14,159 nt of DNA from assembly GCA_900553065.1 (NCBI GenBank), contig USBZ01000051.1:1-14159 (forward strand), written 5' to 3'. Source of the stretch: an uncultured Desulfovibrio sp. (GTDB taxonomy: Bacteria > Desulfobacterota > Desulfovibrionia > Desulfovibrionales > Desulfovibrionaceae). Positions within the stretch are counted from its first letter, which is position 1; each line of letters begins with the position of its first letter. The position numbers and the translations under genes were made by a program. Below are positions 8,140-14,159 of the stretch, piece after piece. A model generated the notes under the pieces. It made no database searches. It worked only from the letters and a program-made list of their open reading frames with translations, and was not told where the DNA came from.

Positions 8140-8177
8140 AAAAAGGGCGAAGCCTTTCGACTTCGCCCTTTCTTTTT
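8140..8177. terminator. Bidirectional terminator between convergent genes
   Basis: An 11-bp stem AAAGGGCGAAG/CTTCGCCCTTT (8142-8152 and 8161-8171) has an 8-nt loop. T runs follow on both strands: TTTCTTTTT on plus, TTTTT on minus. It serves the acetyltransferase transcript from the left and the molybdoenzyme operon from the right. The remaining bases between 7942 and 8139 show no gene. Confidence 0.87.
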
Positions 8178-8189
8178 CATAATTGAACG

Positions 8190-8900
8190 TTACGCTCTGC
8201 GATTCTTCTTCAGTTCTTCATACCACAGCGGGTTGTGATGTTCCGCATGATGTTCGGGAACAAAGCCCGTAAACATGGAACGAAGCGCAGGTCCTTCACC
8301 GGGAGCAAGAGCCGCCATGTAGATATGAACCGGCAGGAAGATGGCCATGATGCCCGCACAGCAGAAATGAATGAAAATGCACCACTGCAGCGCGGTTTCC
8401 GACACGGCGTAATCCACGTTGCCGGAGAAGAACCCCATGACCACGCCGGTCACGGCAAGACCGATGCTGGCAAGCACGGCAAGCACGGCCACCATGCGCT
8501 GACCGGCATTGTAGAATCCCTGCGGAGGAAGTGCAGGATCAATGCCCAGCTTCATGGTCTTTCTCGGACCAAGCACCAGCCAGAGGCCCTTCTTCATGCA
8601 CCATTCAATGTCGCTCTTGACATGGAACGTCGTGACTTCACGCAGAAACGGCAGCACTTCCTTGCGGCAGAACAGCAGAATATACAGAACATACACGGCA
8701 ACCCATACCGTGCCTACGGCCAGATGGGCAATAAGAAGACCTCTGTCGCCAAAGATGCCCTGCCAGAGGTTGATCCACCACTGGCCTATGGGCTGCATTT
8801 CTCCGACAAGAAGGGCAAAACCAGAAAAAAGCAGGAAAATCCAGCAGATGGCATTAAACCAGTGCATGAATATTGCGGAACGGGAATGTCTCCGGATCAT
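8190..8900 (-). CDS. Di-heme cytochrome b membrane subunit, FdnI/PhsC-like
   Basis: Integral membrane subunit of 236 residues that links the molybdoenzyme to the quinone pool. It fits the cytochrome b family of formate dehydrogenase-N gamma (FdnI) and thiosulfate reductase PhsC: an N terminus RHSRSAIFMHWFNAICWIF with His 13 in helix 1, His 59 in helix 2, and His 178 and His 192 in the C-terminal helices, matching the four axial ligands of two b hemes. Four membrane segments are visible. A His-rich C-terminal tail (EHHAEHHNPLWYEE) follows; its role is unknown. The start codon overlaps the stop of the FeS subunit gene (ATGA), so the two are translationally coupled. Last gene of the operon. Confidence 0.9.
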   Translation of the reverse strand: MIRRHSRSAIFMHWFNAICWIFLLFSGFALLVGEMQPIGQWWINLWQGIFGDRGLLIAHLAVGTVWVAVYVLYILLFCRKEVLPFLREVTTFHVKSDIEWCMKKGLWLVLGPRKTMKLGIDPALPPQGFYNAGQRMVAVLAVLASIGLAVTGVVMGFFSGNVDYAVSETALQWCIFIHFCCAGIMAIFLPVHIYMAALAPGEGPALRSMFTGFVPEHHAEHHNPLWYEELKKNRRA

Positions 8901-9661
8901 GCGTTGTCCTCCTTGTCATGCTTGTCGGCCGAGGAAGCAGCCTTCTTTTCCGCCGCGATTTCCTCATCTTCCTTTTCAGAAGACTTGACAAGCTGACGCA
9001 CGAAGGTACCCGTGAGAGCAGCCAGCACAAGTCCTCCCACCCAGGTCACGCCCTTGGCCAGAGGCCGCATGGTATCCACGGGATAGCTGACCGTGCTGCC
9101 GGCGGGCAGTTCTGCAGGCGTCGTGACGTCAAGATAGGTCAGCGTGGGCTTGGCGCCGCTGTCCAGCGGCACGACGTGCACGTTCTTGCGGGACGCAAGA
9201 ACCTTTGCCACTTCGGAAGAAGGATCGTCGGCATCGCCGAAAATGCGGCAGTGCACCGGACAGACGGCGACACAGGCGGGAGTCTCTCCGGGAGTGCTGG
9301 CCCGGCAGTAGTCGCACTTGTCGGCGGTGCCGGTCAGAGGATGACGGAATCTGGCATGATACGGACAGGCTTCGATGCAGCTTCCGCAGCCGATGCAGCG
9401 GGAGCGATCGATTTCCACGGCGCCGTCGGCCGCTTTCCAGGTGGCACCGGTAGGACAGGCGCGCACGCAGGAGGGATCATCGCAATGCATGCAGGCGCCG
9501 GGCTGGAACTTTGCACCGGCGGGAGCGTCGCTGTTGACCGTTTCATGCACCCAGTTGCGGGAAATGCCGTAGGGCACATGGTTACGCTGCTGGCAGGCAA
9601 TGACGCATGCCTTGCAGTTCATGCACTTTTCAGAATCAATGACCATGACATATCGAGCCAT
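8897..9661 (-). CDS. Four-cluster ferredoxin subunit of the molybdoenzyme (PhsB/FdnH-like)
   Basis: Electron-transfer subunit of 254 residues with four [4Fe-4S] sites: Cys 13/16/19/23, 57/60/65/69, 89/92/95/99 and 116/119/130/134, in the DMSO reductase-family beta-subunit arrangement. It passes electrons between the catalytic subunit and the cytochrome b. A hydrophobic segment (about 205-222, VTWVGGLVLAALTGTF) near the C terminus is a probable membrane anchor as in FdnH, followed by a highly charged Lys/Glu-rich tail of about 30 residues. It has no signal peptide, so it is expected to be exported with the Tat-bearing alpha subunit. The start has GAGAGG upstream, directly after the alpha stop (9 nt gap), and the end overlaps the cytochrome gene by 4 nt. 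Confidence 0.92.
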   Translation of the reverse strand: MARYVMVIDSEKCMNCKACVIACQQRNHVPYGISRNWVHETVNSDAPAGAKFQPGACMHCDDPSCVRACPTGATWKAADGAVEIDRSRCIGCGSCIEACPYHARFRHPLTGTADKCDYCRASTPGETPACVAVCPVHCRIFGDADDPSSEVAKVLASRKNVHVVPLDSGAKPTLTYLDVTTPAELPAGSTVSYPVDTMRPLAKGVTWVGGLVLAALTGTFVRQLVKSSEKEDEEIAAEKKAASSADKHDKEDNA

Positions 9662-9670
9662 GATGACCTC

Positions 9671-11827
9671 TCATATTTTTCTCAGGCGGCATCCTGTACA
9701 GTTGTGCTGCGCAGAAATGCGATCCCAGTAATTCGGGAGGATGTCGCAGATGGACTCACTCTGGTTTTCCTTCAGCGGCGTGGTACGGCAGCAGTTCGCC
9801 GGAGTGAACACGGCTCCGGGAAGAACATTTTCCGTAATATCCACCCAGCATTCAATGCCGCCCATGATGGTTTCCAGCATCACGCGGTCACGCTGCTTCA
9901 GTCCGAGTTCCGCAGCCGTCTGAGGATTGACCTGCACGAAGCGACCGTTGGAGAACTGAGCCATGGACCGGGCAAAGTTGGTCATGGTCTGCTGCCAGTG
10001 CCAGAGCTGCTTGCCCTGGGTGAGAATGAGCGGGAACTCCTTTTTGCCGTCCTTGCTGCGGGGATGCCCCTTGGGATAGTCCCAGCGATTGATGCCGCCG
10101 AAAACTCTGTCCTGAACCGTCATCTTGCCGGTAGGCGTGAGAAGCTTGCCTTCGGTGAACACGGAGCCCGTCCGTTCCTTGTCGCCTTCGGCAAAAAGCG
10201 GCCAGGTCACGGTAGGCGACTTGCGCATACGTTCCATCGTGATGCCCTTCCAAGAAGGCACGATCTCCTGAAGCATGCGGCAGATTTCTTCCGGATCCTT
10301 GAAGTCGGGATAATGTTCAGGATCGAGCTTGCGTCCGATGTCGCGATAGAACTGCCAGGCAGGCACGCAGGAACCGGGAGCCTGAACGATCTTTTCACGC
10401 CAGGCTACCTGATTTTCGTTGCCGTAACCGCAGCCCTGGCTTTCCGGTCCGAACGTAGCCGGAATGAACAGCGTGGAGACTTCCGATTCTTCATCCAGGA
10501 AGAAGCCCATATGCACAACGAAGGGAACCTTCTGAATGGCCTTGCGCACGCCGAGGGCATCGGGGTTGCGGCGATAGCTGGAGTTGAGGAACAGAACGTC
10601 GAGATTCTTCTTCTCCATGGCCAGACGGAGACGACGGAAGTTCATCTTCGGCGTATTGTTCTCACCGAAATAATGATCCACCAGCTCTTCACCGCCGCCG
10701 GGCTTGCCGCTCTGGAAGGTAAGCATGCCCCTGCCTTCGCCGATGAGATTATCCCTCAGCGCCTGCAGAAGAATGATGGCTCTGTCCGTCGTGATGCCGT
10801 TGGTCTGTCTGGACAGAGAACCGCCGAGCCAGACGATGGTTCTGCTGCTCGCGGCAAGAATGTCATAGAAGGCGACCAGTTCGTCTTTGGAAAGACCCGT
10901 GATCGACTCCACATAATCCAGCGTGAACTTCTCCGTCTGCGGAGCAAGATTTTCAAAGTCTTCGATCTGGAAGCGGGCGCGCTCTTCATCATAGGCGCCC
11001 TTTTCAAGAATATAGCGGATGCCGCCGAGCGCAAGAACGCCGTCGGTACCGGGCTGAGGACGAAGCTGTTTGTCGCACCAGATGCTGGTACGGGTCTTGC
11101 GGGGATCCACATAGACGATCTTGGTTCCACCGTCGTGAGCGGCCTTCAGCCAGCGCGTGTAGGGAGGATACAGATCGTTGACGTTGGCACCCCAGAGCAC
11201 GATGGTCTGCGCCTTGGGCAGTTCATCCACCTGGGTGGAGCCGCTGTTCACGCCGAGCATGAGACCGAGCATATTGGAAGCCGTGGACACGCAGGTTTCG
11301 CCCGGAGGCATGGCCTGAACGCTTCCCACCGTGCGCAGAGTCATGAGCGCGGCGATTTCCGATTCCAGGCAGTCCCACAGAGGCATGGTCAGGGCCACGC
11401 GGTTTCCGCCCTTGGCGCCGTATTTGTCGCGCACGGCCTTCATGCGTTCCACCACCATGTCGACGGCTTCTTCGTAGGTGATTCTGCGCCAGCTGCCGTC
11501 CGGCTCGTGGTACATGGGCTCGGTGATGCGGAAAGGACTGTCCATGAGTTCCAGAATGGACATGCCCTTCGGGCACATGGCACCGCCGGTCCAGTAGTTG
11601 TTCTTGTCGCCGGTGATATTAAGAATCTTTCCGTCCTGCACGCGCGCCGTATAGGTGCAGCGGACCTGGCAGAAAGGACAGTATCCCTTGACTTCCGTTA
11701 TGGCTCCCCCTTTGGGAGGAACATAGCCAATGGCGCGTGCCTTGTCAGGAGTGGCAATAGCCGCCCCGCCCGCGACAAGAGCAGCGCTCAGCTTGAGAAA
11801 ATTTCTTCGTGAGTAACTTTCGGGCAT
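9671..11827 (-). CDS. Tat-exported molybdopterin oxidoreductase catalytic subunit, thiosulfate/polysulfide reductase-like (PhsA/PsrA)
   Basis: Catalytic subunit of a complex iron-sulfur molybdoenzyme, 718 residues from the ATG at 11827. That start places a textbook Tat motif (SRRNFLK, 6-12) at the N terminus; longer in-frame extensions would bury it. One [4Fe-4S] site is formed by Cys 50, 53, 57 and 85 with the usual CPKG. Cys 179 (GETCVSTAS) is at the position of the Mo ligand. It is neither Sec nor followed by the His of formate dehydrogenases, which argues against formate dehydrogenase despite the FdnI-like partner. The alpha-FeS-cytochrome b set matches Salmonella PhsABC best, so reduction of thiosulfate or polysulfide is the leading guess. 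The substrate remains open. An unusual CTGC lies at 710-713, near the C terminus. Confidence 0.88.
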   Translation of the reverse strand: MPESYSRRNFLKLSAALVAGGAAIATPDKARAIGYVPPKGGAITEVKGYCPFCQVRCTYTARVQDGKILNITGDKNNYWTGGAMCPKGMSILELMDSPFRITEPMYHEPDGSWRRITYEEAVDMVVERMKAVRDKYGAKGGNRVALTMPLWDCLESEIAALMTLRTVGSVQAMPPGETCVSTASNMLGLMLGVNSGSTQVDELPKAQTIVLWGANVNDLYPPYTRWLKAAHDGGTKIVYVDPRKTRTSIWCDKQLRPQPGTDGVLALGGIRYILEKGAYDEERARFQIEDFENLAPQTEKFTLDYVESITGLSKDELVAFYDILAASSRTIVWLGGSLSRQTNGITTDRAIILLQALRDNLIGEGRGMLTFQSGKPGGGEELVDHYFGENNTPKMNFRRLRLAMEKKNLDVLFLNSSYRRNPDALGVRKAIQKVPFVVHMGFFLDEESEVSTLFIPATFGPESQGCGYGNENQVAWREKIVQAPGSCVPAWQFYRDIGRKLDPEHYPDFKDPEEICRMLQEIVPSWKGITMERMRKSPTVTWPLFAEGDKERTGSVFTEGKLLTPTGKMTVQDRVFGGINRWDYPKGHPRSKDGKKEFPLILTQGKQLWHWQQTMTNFARSMAQFSNGRFVQVNPQTAAELGLKQRDRVMLETIMGGIECWVDITENVLPGAVFTPANCCRTTPLKENQSESICDILPNYWDRISAQHNCTGCRLRKI

Positions 11828-11964
11828 GATGAACCTGCCTGTTGAACTTGTTGCGCAGAACATTTCCGCGGAAGATACGCCGATCAGATCTCGGCAGCAG
11901 TCGCCTAATGCTGGTGAATTACTCCTCCCGCCGCAGAAACGGATGCGTATGCAGCGGGCAAGAC

Positions 11965-11979
11965 CGGACAATATGTCCG
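11965..11979 (-). promoter_or_regulatory. Operator-like inverted repeat upstream of the molybdoenzyme operon
   Basis: Perfect palindrome CGGACA-ATA-TGTCCG, just downstream (on the minus strand) of a TTGACA -35-like hexamer at 11984-11989 and about 140 nt before the catalytic subunit start. The position suits a transcription factor site. No known regulator consensus is matched with certainty. Confidence 0.4.
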
Positions 11980-12065
11980 ATCCTGTCAAACCTTGTTTGT
12001 CGATGGTACCTCGGTGGCCAGGTACATGCAAGTACTTCCCCGAACATCCGACAGCGCATGGGCAA

Positions 12066-12092
12066 GAAAAGCCAGTTCTAGCCTGGCTTTTC
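12066..12092. terminator. Hairpin, possible weak terminator
   Basis: A 10-bp stem GAAAAGCCAG/CTGGCTTTTC (12066-12075 and 12083-12092) has a 7-nt loop. The T's are partly in the stem, and on the minus strand the tail is TTTTCTT. It follows the strong terminator at 12131-12165 on the minus strand, so it may be a back-up terminator or part of the leader of the molybdoenzyme transcript. Confidence 0.4.
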
Positions 12093-12130
12093 TGCTGAAG
12101 CGTGCATGAGTCATGCATGCCTCAGCGGGA

Positions 12131-12165
12131 TAAAAAAGGCACGGGAATCGCAGAATTCCCGTGCC
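12131..12165 (-). terminator. Terminator of the exported-protein gene
   Basis: A perfect 11-bp stem GGCACGGGAAT/ATTCCCGTGCC (12138-12148 and 12155-12165) with a 6-nt loop is followed on the minus strand by six T's. It begins 10 nt after the stop at 12176, which marks the end of the gene at 12176-13661 and shows that the part after the in-frame TGA still belongs to the same transcription unit. Confidence 0.88.
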
Positions 12166-12175
12166 GGAAACGATG

Positions 12176-13661
12176 CTATTTGAACACGTCCTTGCCGGCC
12201 AGCTGTTCATCATACATCTTGCCGTACCAGCGGCTGATGAAGTGAACAGTGGAACGGCAAGCCTTGCCTACGACAAGGTCAATGTTCTTGCCCTCAGCAC
12301 GAGCTGCGAGGTTGCCGGTCTTGGCCCTGGCGGTTTCAACATGCCAGGCCTTCACAGTGGTGCCGTCAAATTCATCGATAACGATCTTGAACTGGTTGTC
12401 AGGACCAACAAACACGTTGTTGGCTCCGCCGTCGAGCACGATCGGTTCCTTGTTGGCGATCATGACTTCGTGCGGATAAGTGCAGCTAGCTCAGGTCTCG
12501 GGACGTGCCAGGAACCGGGGGTCGGAAACCCAGTCGGTGCCGTTCTGCACGTTGATGACATCAGTGTAGGCAACCAGATCAACCTTACCGCTCTTGAACG
12601 GATTGCCGGGGCGAATGTTCAGATGAACAAGAGTCTTTCCATCTTTGGACACCACATAGCACTTGTCGCGCTCAACCATGGAGAGCATGAGCCAGTGGGC
12701 ATTGTCGGAATCGATGTAAAGCTTCTTGGTGGTGACGGTACCGGCCTTGTCGGTGATGGAAACTTCCACACTGTCCTTGCCGATGTTCTTCACCGCGACA
12801 GTGGCGTCGCCGACCTTGAAGGTCTCGTTGTTGCCGTAGGAGCCGATGACCGGCTTCGTGGCGGACATGTAAAGATCGGTGCAGCTGTCGGTGCCGAGTT
12901 CGCGAACGTGAACGCTGCCGTCGGCATCAATCTTGTCCACGACAGCCAGAGAACGGCCGGTGGTGGCAACGTTGTTGCCGTAGACGAAGCGGGACAGATT
13001 GTTCTTTTCGTCAGGTACGACGGTACCATCGGGATTGTCGGATCCCTTGACCAGCGAACCGTCGGCGGCATCGTTGCTGATGCTGGAACCCACACGAACG
13101 GGGAAGGCGGTACCGTAGTAGTTACCGGTCGTCTTCACAATCTTGAATTCGGCGGTTCTGCCGTCGGACAGGCCGTAGGCAGTCCAGTCACCAACGGAAG
13201 TCAGTTCCCAGCCGCGGGACTTGTCCGCGTTGCTGGTGATGATGTCGCCCTTCTTCATGACAACGTCACGAACCACATCGCGGACATAACGGTCCACGAT
13301 GACGCGGTAGTTCTTGCCGGCCATGGTGATGGGTTCGTTGTCGAAAGGATACCAGTTGCTCGAACGGGCAGTGGTATACAGGCCTTCGGAAGGAATGATG
13401 ATCTTTCCGTCTTTGATGTAGCTCTGACGAATGACAATACCGTCGTTGATGGTGCGTTCGATGCCGGTCAGGGTCTTTTCGTGACGGTTGTTCACGAGAC
13501 CGATCAGCTTGGCCACCACGGCAGCATTGCTCGCAGGAGACTTCATGGCAGCACTGCCTTCAAACAGGCGCCACTCCAGCCAGAGCTACTCCGTTCAGGC
13601 TGACGGCAAGCAGCAGAGCAAGAGACAGCTTGCCGAGGCCCTTGAGAGCACTCATGTTCAT
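12176..13661 (-). CDS. Exported protein of unknown family, candidate selenoprotein (in-frame TGA; apparent 1-base frameshift)
   Basis: I do not recognise the family. The gene starts at 13661 (AAGGAG 5 nt upstream) with a clear signal peptide, MNMSALKGLGKLSLALLLAV and on to VALA at residue 28. Base 13577 then appears to be extra: skipping it continues as EWRLFEG into the long open frame, with a perfect A-L-A/E cleavage site. That frame runs 351 codons from the ATG at 13546 and meets TGA at 12491-12493. It then stays open in the same phase for another 104 codons (ASCTYPHEV, then MIANKEPIVLDGG) to TAG at 12176, followed by a terminator. Reading TGA as Sec gives a protein of about 494 residues with Sec 390 and Cys 393 (UxxC). 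The body is rich in Gly, Asp, Thr and Val, with beta-type segments (ATVAVKNIGKDSVEVSITD), suggesting a periplasmic or surface protein. Pseudogene decay is the alternative. Confidence 0.65.
12491..12493 (-). other. In-frame TGA, candidate selenocysteine codon
   Basis: The frame before the codon (RFLARPET) and after it (ASCTYPHEV) are the same phase. A Cys codon follows three positions later. An imperfect stem can be drawn just downstream: arms about 12485-12478 and 12468-12461, a 9-nt loop 14-22 nt after the TGA, with single-base bulges. The distance resembles a bacterial SECIS element, but the loop does not begin with the usual G and the stem is weak. The next ATG (12463) has no ribosome binding site, so a separate downstream gene is unlikely. 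Confidence 0.5.
13563..13585 (-). other. Frameshift site behind the signal peptide
   Basis: The signal-peptide frame (from 13661) stops at TGA 13560-13562 after 33 codons. The main frame is open only from 13585 downwards, because of a TAG at 13586-13588. The switch must therefore fall in this overlap. Omitting a single G (position 13577, in GGCTGGAG) joins VALA directly to EWRLFEGSAAMKSP. Confidence 0.7.
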
Positions 13662-13710
13662 AGGAACTCCTTGGATGATTAATTCCGGTCTGCCCAATGA
13701 CGGTAAAGAC

Positions 13711-13728
13711 GTTCTGCGCCATCAGAAC
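13711..13728 (-). promoter_or_regulatory. Inverted repeat in the leader of the exported-protein gene
   Basis: GTTCTG (13711-13716) and CAGAAC (13723-13728) are perfectly complementary around 6 nt, about 50 nt before the start at 13661. It may be an operator or an mRNA leader hairpin. I found no convincing -35/-10 pair in the 149-base gap between this gene and the ComEA-like gene upstream. Confidence 0.35.
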
Positions 13729-13810
13729 CGCGTACAAGACAGAATCTTCGATTTCCCCATAAAATCCCGGAATTGAGAAACAATTTCAGGCGTCTTGACG
13801 ACGCATTGGA

Positions 13811-14104
13811 TCAGCAGTTGCAGTCGAAGCTGGCAACGCCTTCGATCTGGAAGTTTTCGTTGATTTCCTTGATCTTGGTATCGGTGATACCTTCCACTTC
13901 CTTCAGTTCTTCGTAGCTGGCGAAGTCGCCCACGTTTTCACGGTATTCCACAATCTTTCTGGCGAGTTCGGCACCGATGTTGGGATCGGCGGCGAGTTCG
14001 TCTTCAGTGGCGCTGTTCAGATTGGCCTTTTCAGCGGCAACGGCGGTGCCGGTAAGGCAGAGGGCGGCGACAGCGAGGCAAGCAAGAATACGCTTGATAT
14101 CCAT
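13811..14104 (-). CDS. Exported ComEA-like helix-hairpin-helix protein
   Basis: A 97-residue protein with a signal peptide (MDIKRILACLAVAALCLTGTAVA, cleavage near AVA-A at about 23/24) and one ComEA-type tandem helix-hairpin-helix domain. The first motif is ANLNSATEDELAADPNIGAELARKI (residues 27-51, named here by its positions) and the second is SYEELKEVEGITDTKIKEI (63-81). In competence systems ComEA binds incoming DNA in the periplasm or at the membrane; short soluble versions like this occur in many non-competent bacteria with unknown role. The start has GGAG 8 nt upstream. The C terminus ends in SFDCNC, an odd Cys-x-Cys tail that the domain does not need. No other competence gene lies in the window. 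Confidence 0.85.
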   Translation of the reverse strand: MDIKRILACLAVAALCLTGTAVAAEKANLNSATEDELAADPNIGAELARKIVEYRENVGDFASYEELKEVEGITDTKIKEINENFQIEGVASFDCNC

Positions 14105-14159
14105 GACACTTTCTCCTGAAAAAATAAGGGTGGAAAACTAACGTGGGAACAATAACCGC

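Larger units (their letters stand above)
11828..12130. other. Leader and intergenic region of the molybdoenzyme operon
   Basis: About 300 bases without a gene. On the minus strand it should hold the promoter of the molybdoenzyme operon. A perfect -35 box TTGACA (plus coordinates 11984-11989) is present, but no matching -10 box occurs at the right spacing. It contains three inverted repeats: 11965-11979, 12066-12092 and 12103-12115 (GCATGA-G-TCATGC). The catalytic subunit's ribosome binding site is a modest AGGCAGG about 8 nt before 11827. Confidence 0.5.

Noticed and set aside
8873..11812. 979-codon open frame on the plus strand opposite the molybdoenzyme genes, and similar long frames at 1598-3382 and 12161-13603
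   Set aside because: These are antisense shadows of GC-rich genes on the minus strand; their products are His/Ala/Gly-rich with no recognisable domain.
9671..12118. 815-residue form of the molybdoenzyme catalytic subunit
   Set aside because: The extra 97 residues are low-quality sequence spanning inverted repeats and would place the Tat signal inside the protein; the start at 11827 is preferred.
12176..12463. Separate 95-codon gene starting at ATG 12463
   Set aside because: It is in the same phase as the frame before the TGA, has no ribosome binding site and no signal peptide, and is better read as the C-terminal part of the interrupted gene.
1..14159. CRISPR arrays, tRNA or rRNA genes, insertion sequences
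   Set aside because: No regularly spaced direct repeats, no tRNA-like cloverleaf or T-loop sequence, and no transposase or terminal inverted repeats were found.

Overview
The window reads as chromosomal DNA of an anaerobic, sulfur-respiring deltaproteobacterium, most likely a Desulfovibrionaceae member (Desulfovibrio, Bilophila or Mailhella type). The main grounds are a short two-subunit periplasmic [FeFe] hydrogenase with a separate Tat-signal small subunit, which is typical of that group, and a Tat-exported molybdopterin oxidoreductase with FeS and cytochrome b partners of the thiosulfate/polysulfide reductase type. The genus is an inference; no rRNA or other marker gene is present.

Layout. 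1-1677: AT-richer stretch with no convincing gene, only short broken frames and one terminator-like hairpin. 1678-3473: minus-strand hydAB operon with terminator and a possible promoter. 3474-3980: no clear gene, perhaps a decayed remnant. 3981-6654: minus-strand metN-metI-metQ methionine uptake operon with a very good sigma70 promoter and a strong terminator. 6709-7941: plus-strand ybaK-type aminoacyl-tRNA deacylase, preceded by a terminator-like hairpin in its leader, then a RimJ/RimL-type GNAT acetyltransferase. 8140-11827: minus-strand three-gene operon for a membrane-bound, periplasm-facing molybdoenzyme (catalytic subunit, four-cluster ferredoxin subunit, di-heme cytochrome b). 11828-12130: its leader with inverted repeats. 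12131-13661: minus-strand gene for an exported protein of unknown family, interrupted by an in-frame TGA and by one apparent extra base after the signal peptide. 13811-14104: minus-strand small exported ComEA-like helix-hairpin-helix protein.

How the genes fit together. The hydrogenase and the molybdoenzyme are both Tat-exported redox enzymes. Together they suggest periplasmic H2 turnover and respiratory reduction of a sulfur compound through the quinone pool. The met operon and ybaK fit sulfur amino acid supply and quality control of tRNA charged with cysteine.

The item most worth a second look is the gene at 12176-13661. The TGA at 12491-12493 lies in one continuous reading frame, with 351 codons before it in the same ORF and 104 sense codons after it. 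It sits exactly three residues before a Cys, so reading it as selenocysteine gives a UxxC redox motif. That makes an undescribed exported selenoprotein a real possibility, but the nearby frameshift means pseudogene decay or sequencing error must be excluded.
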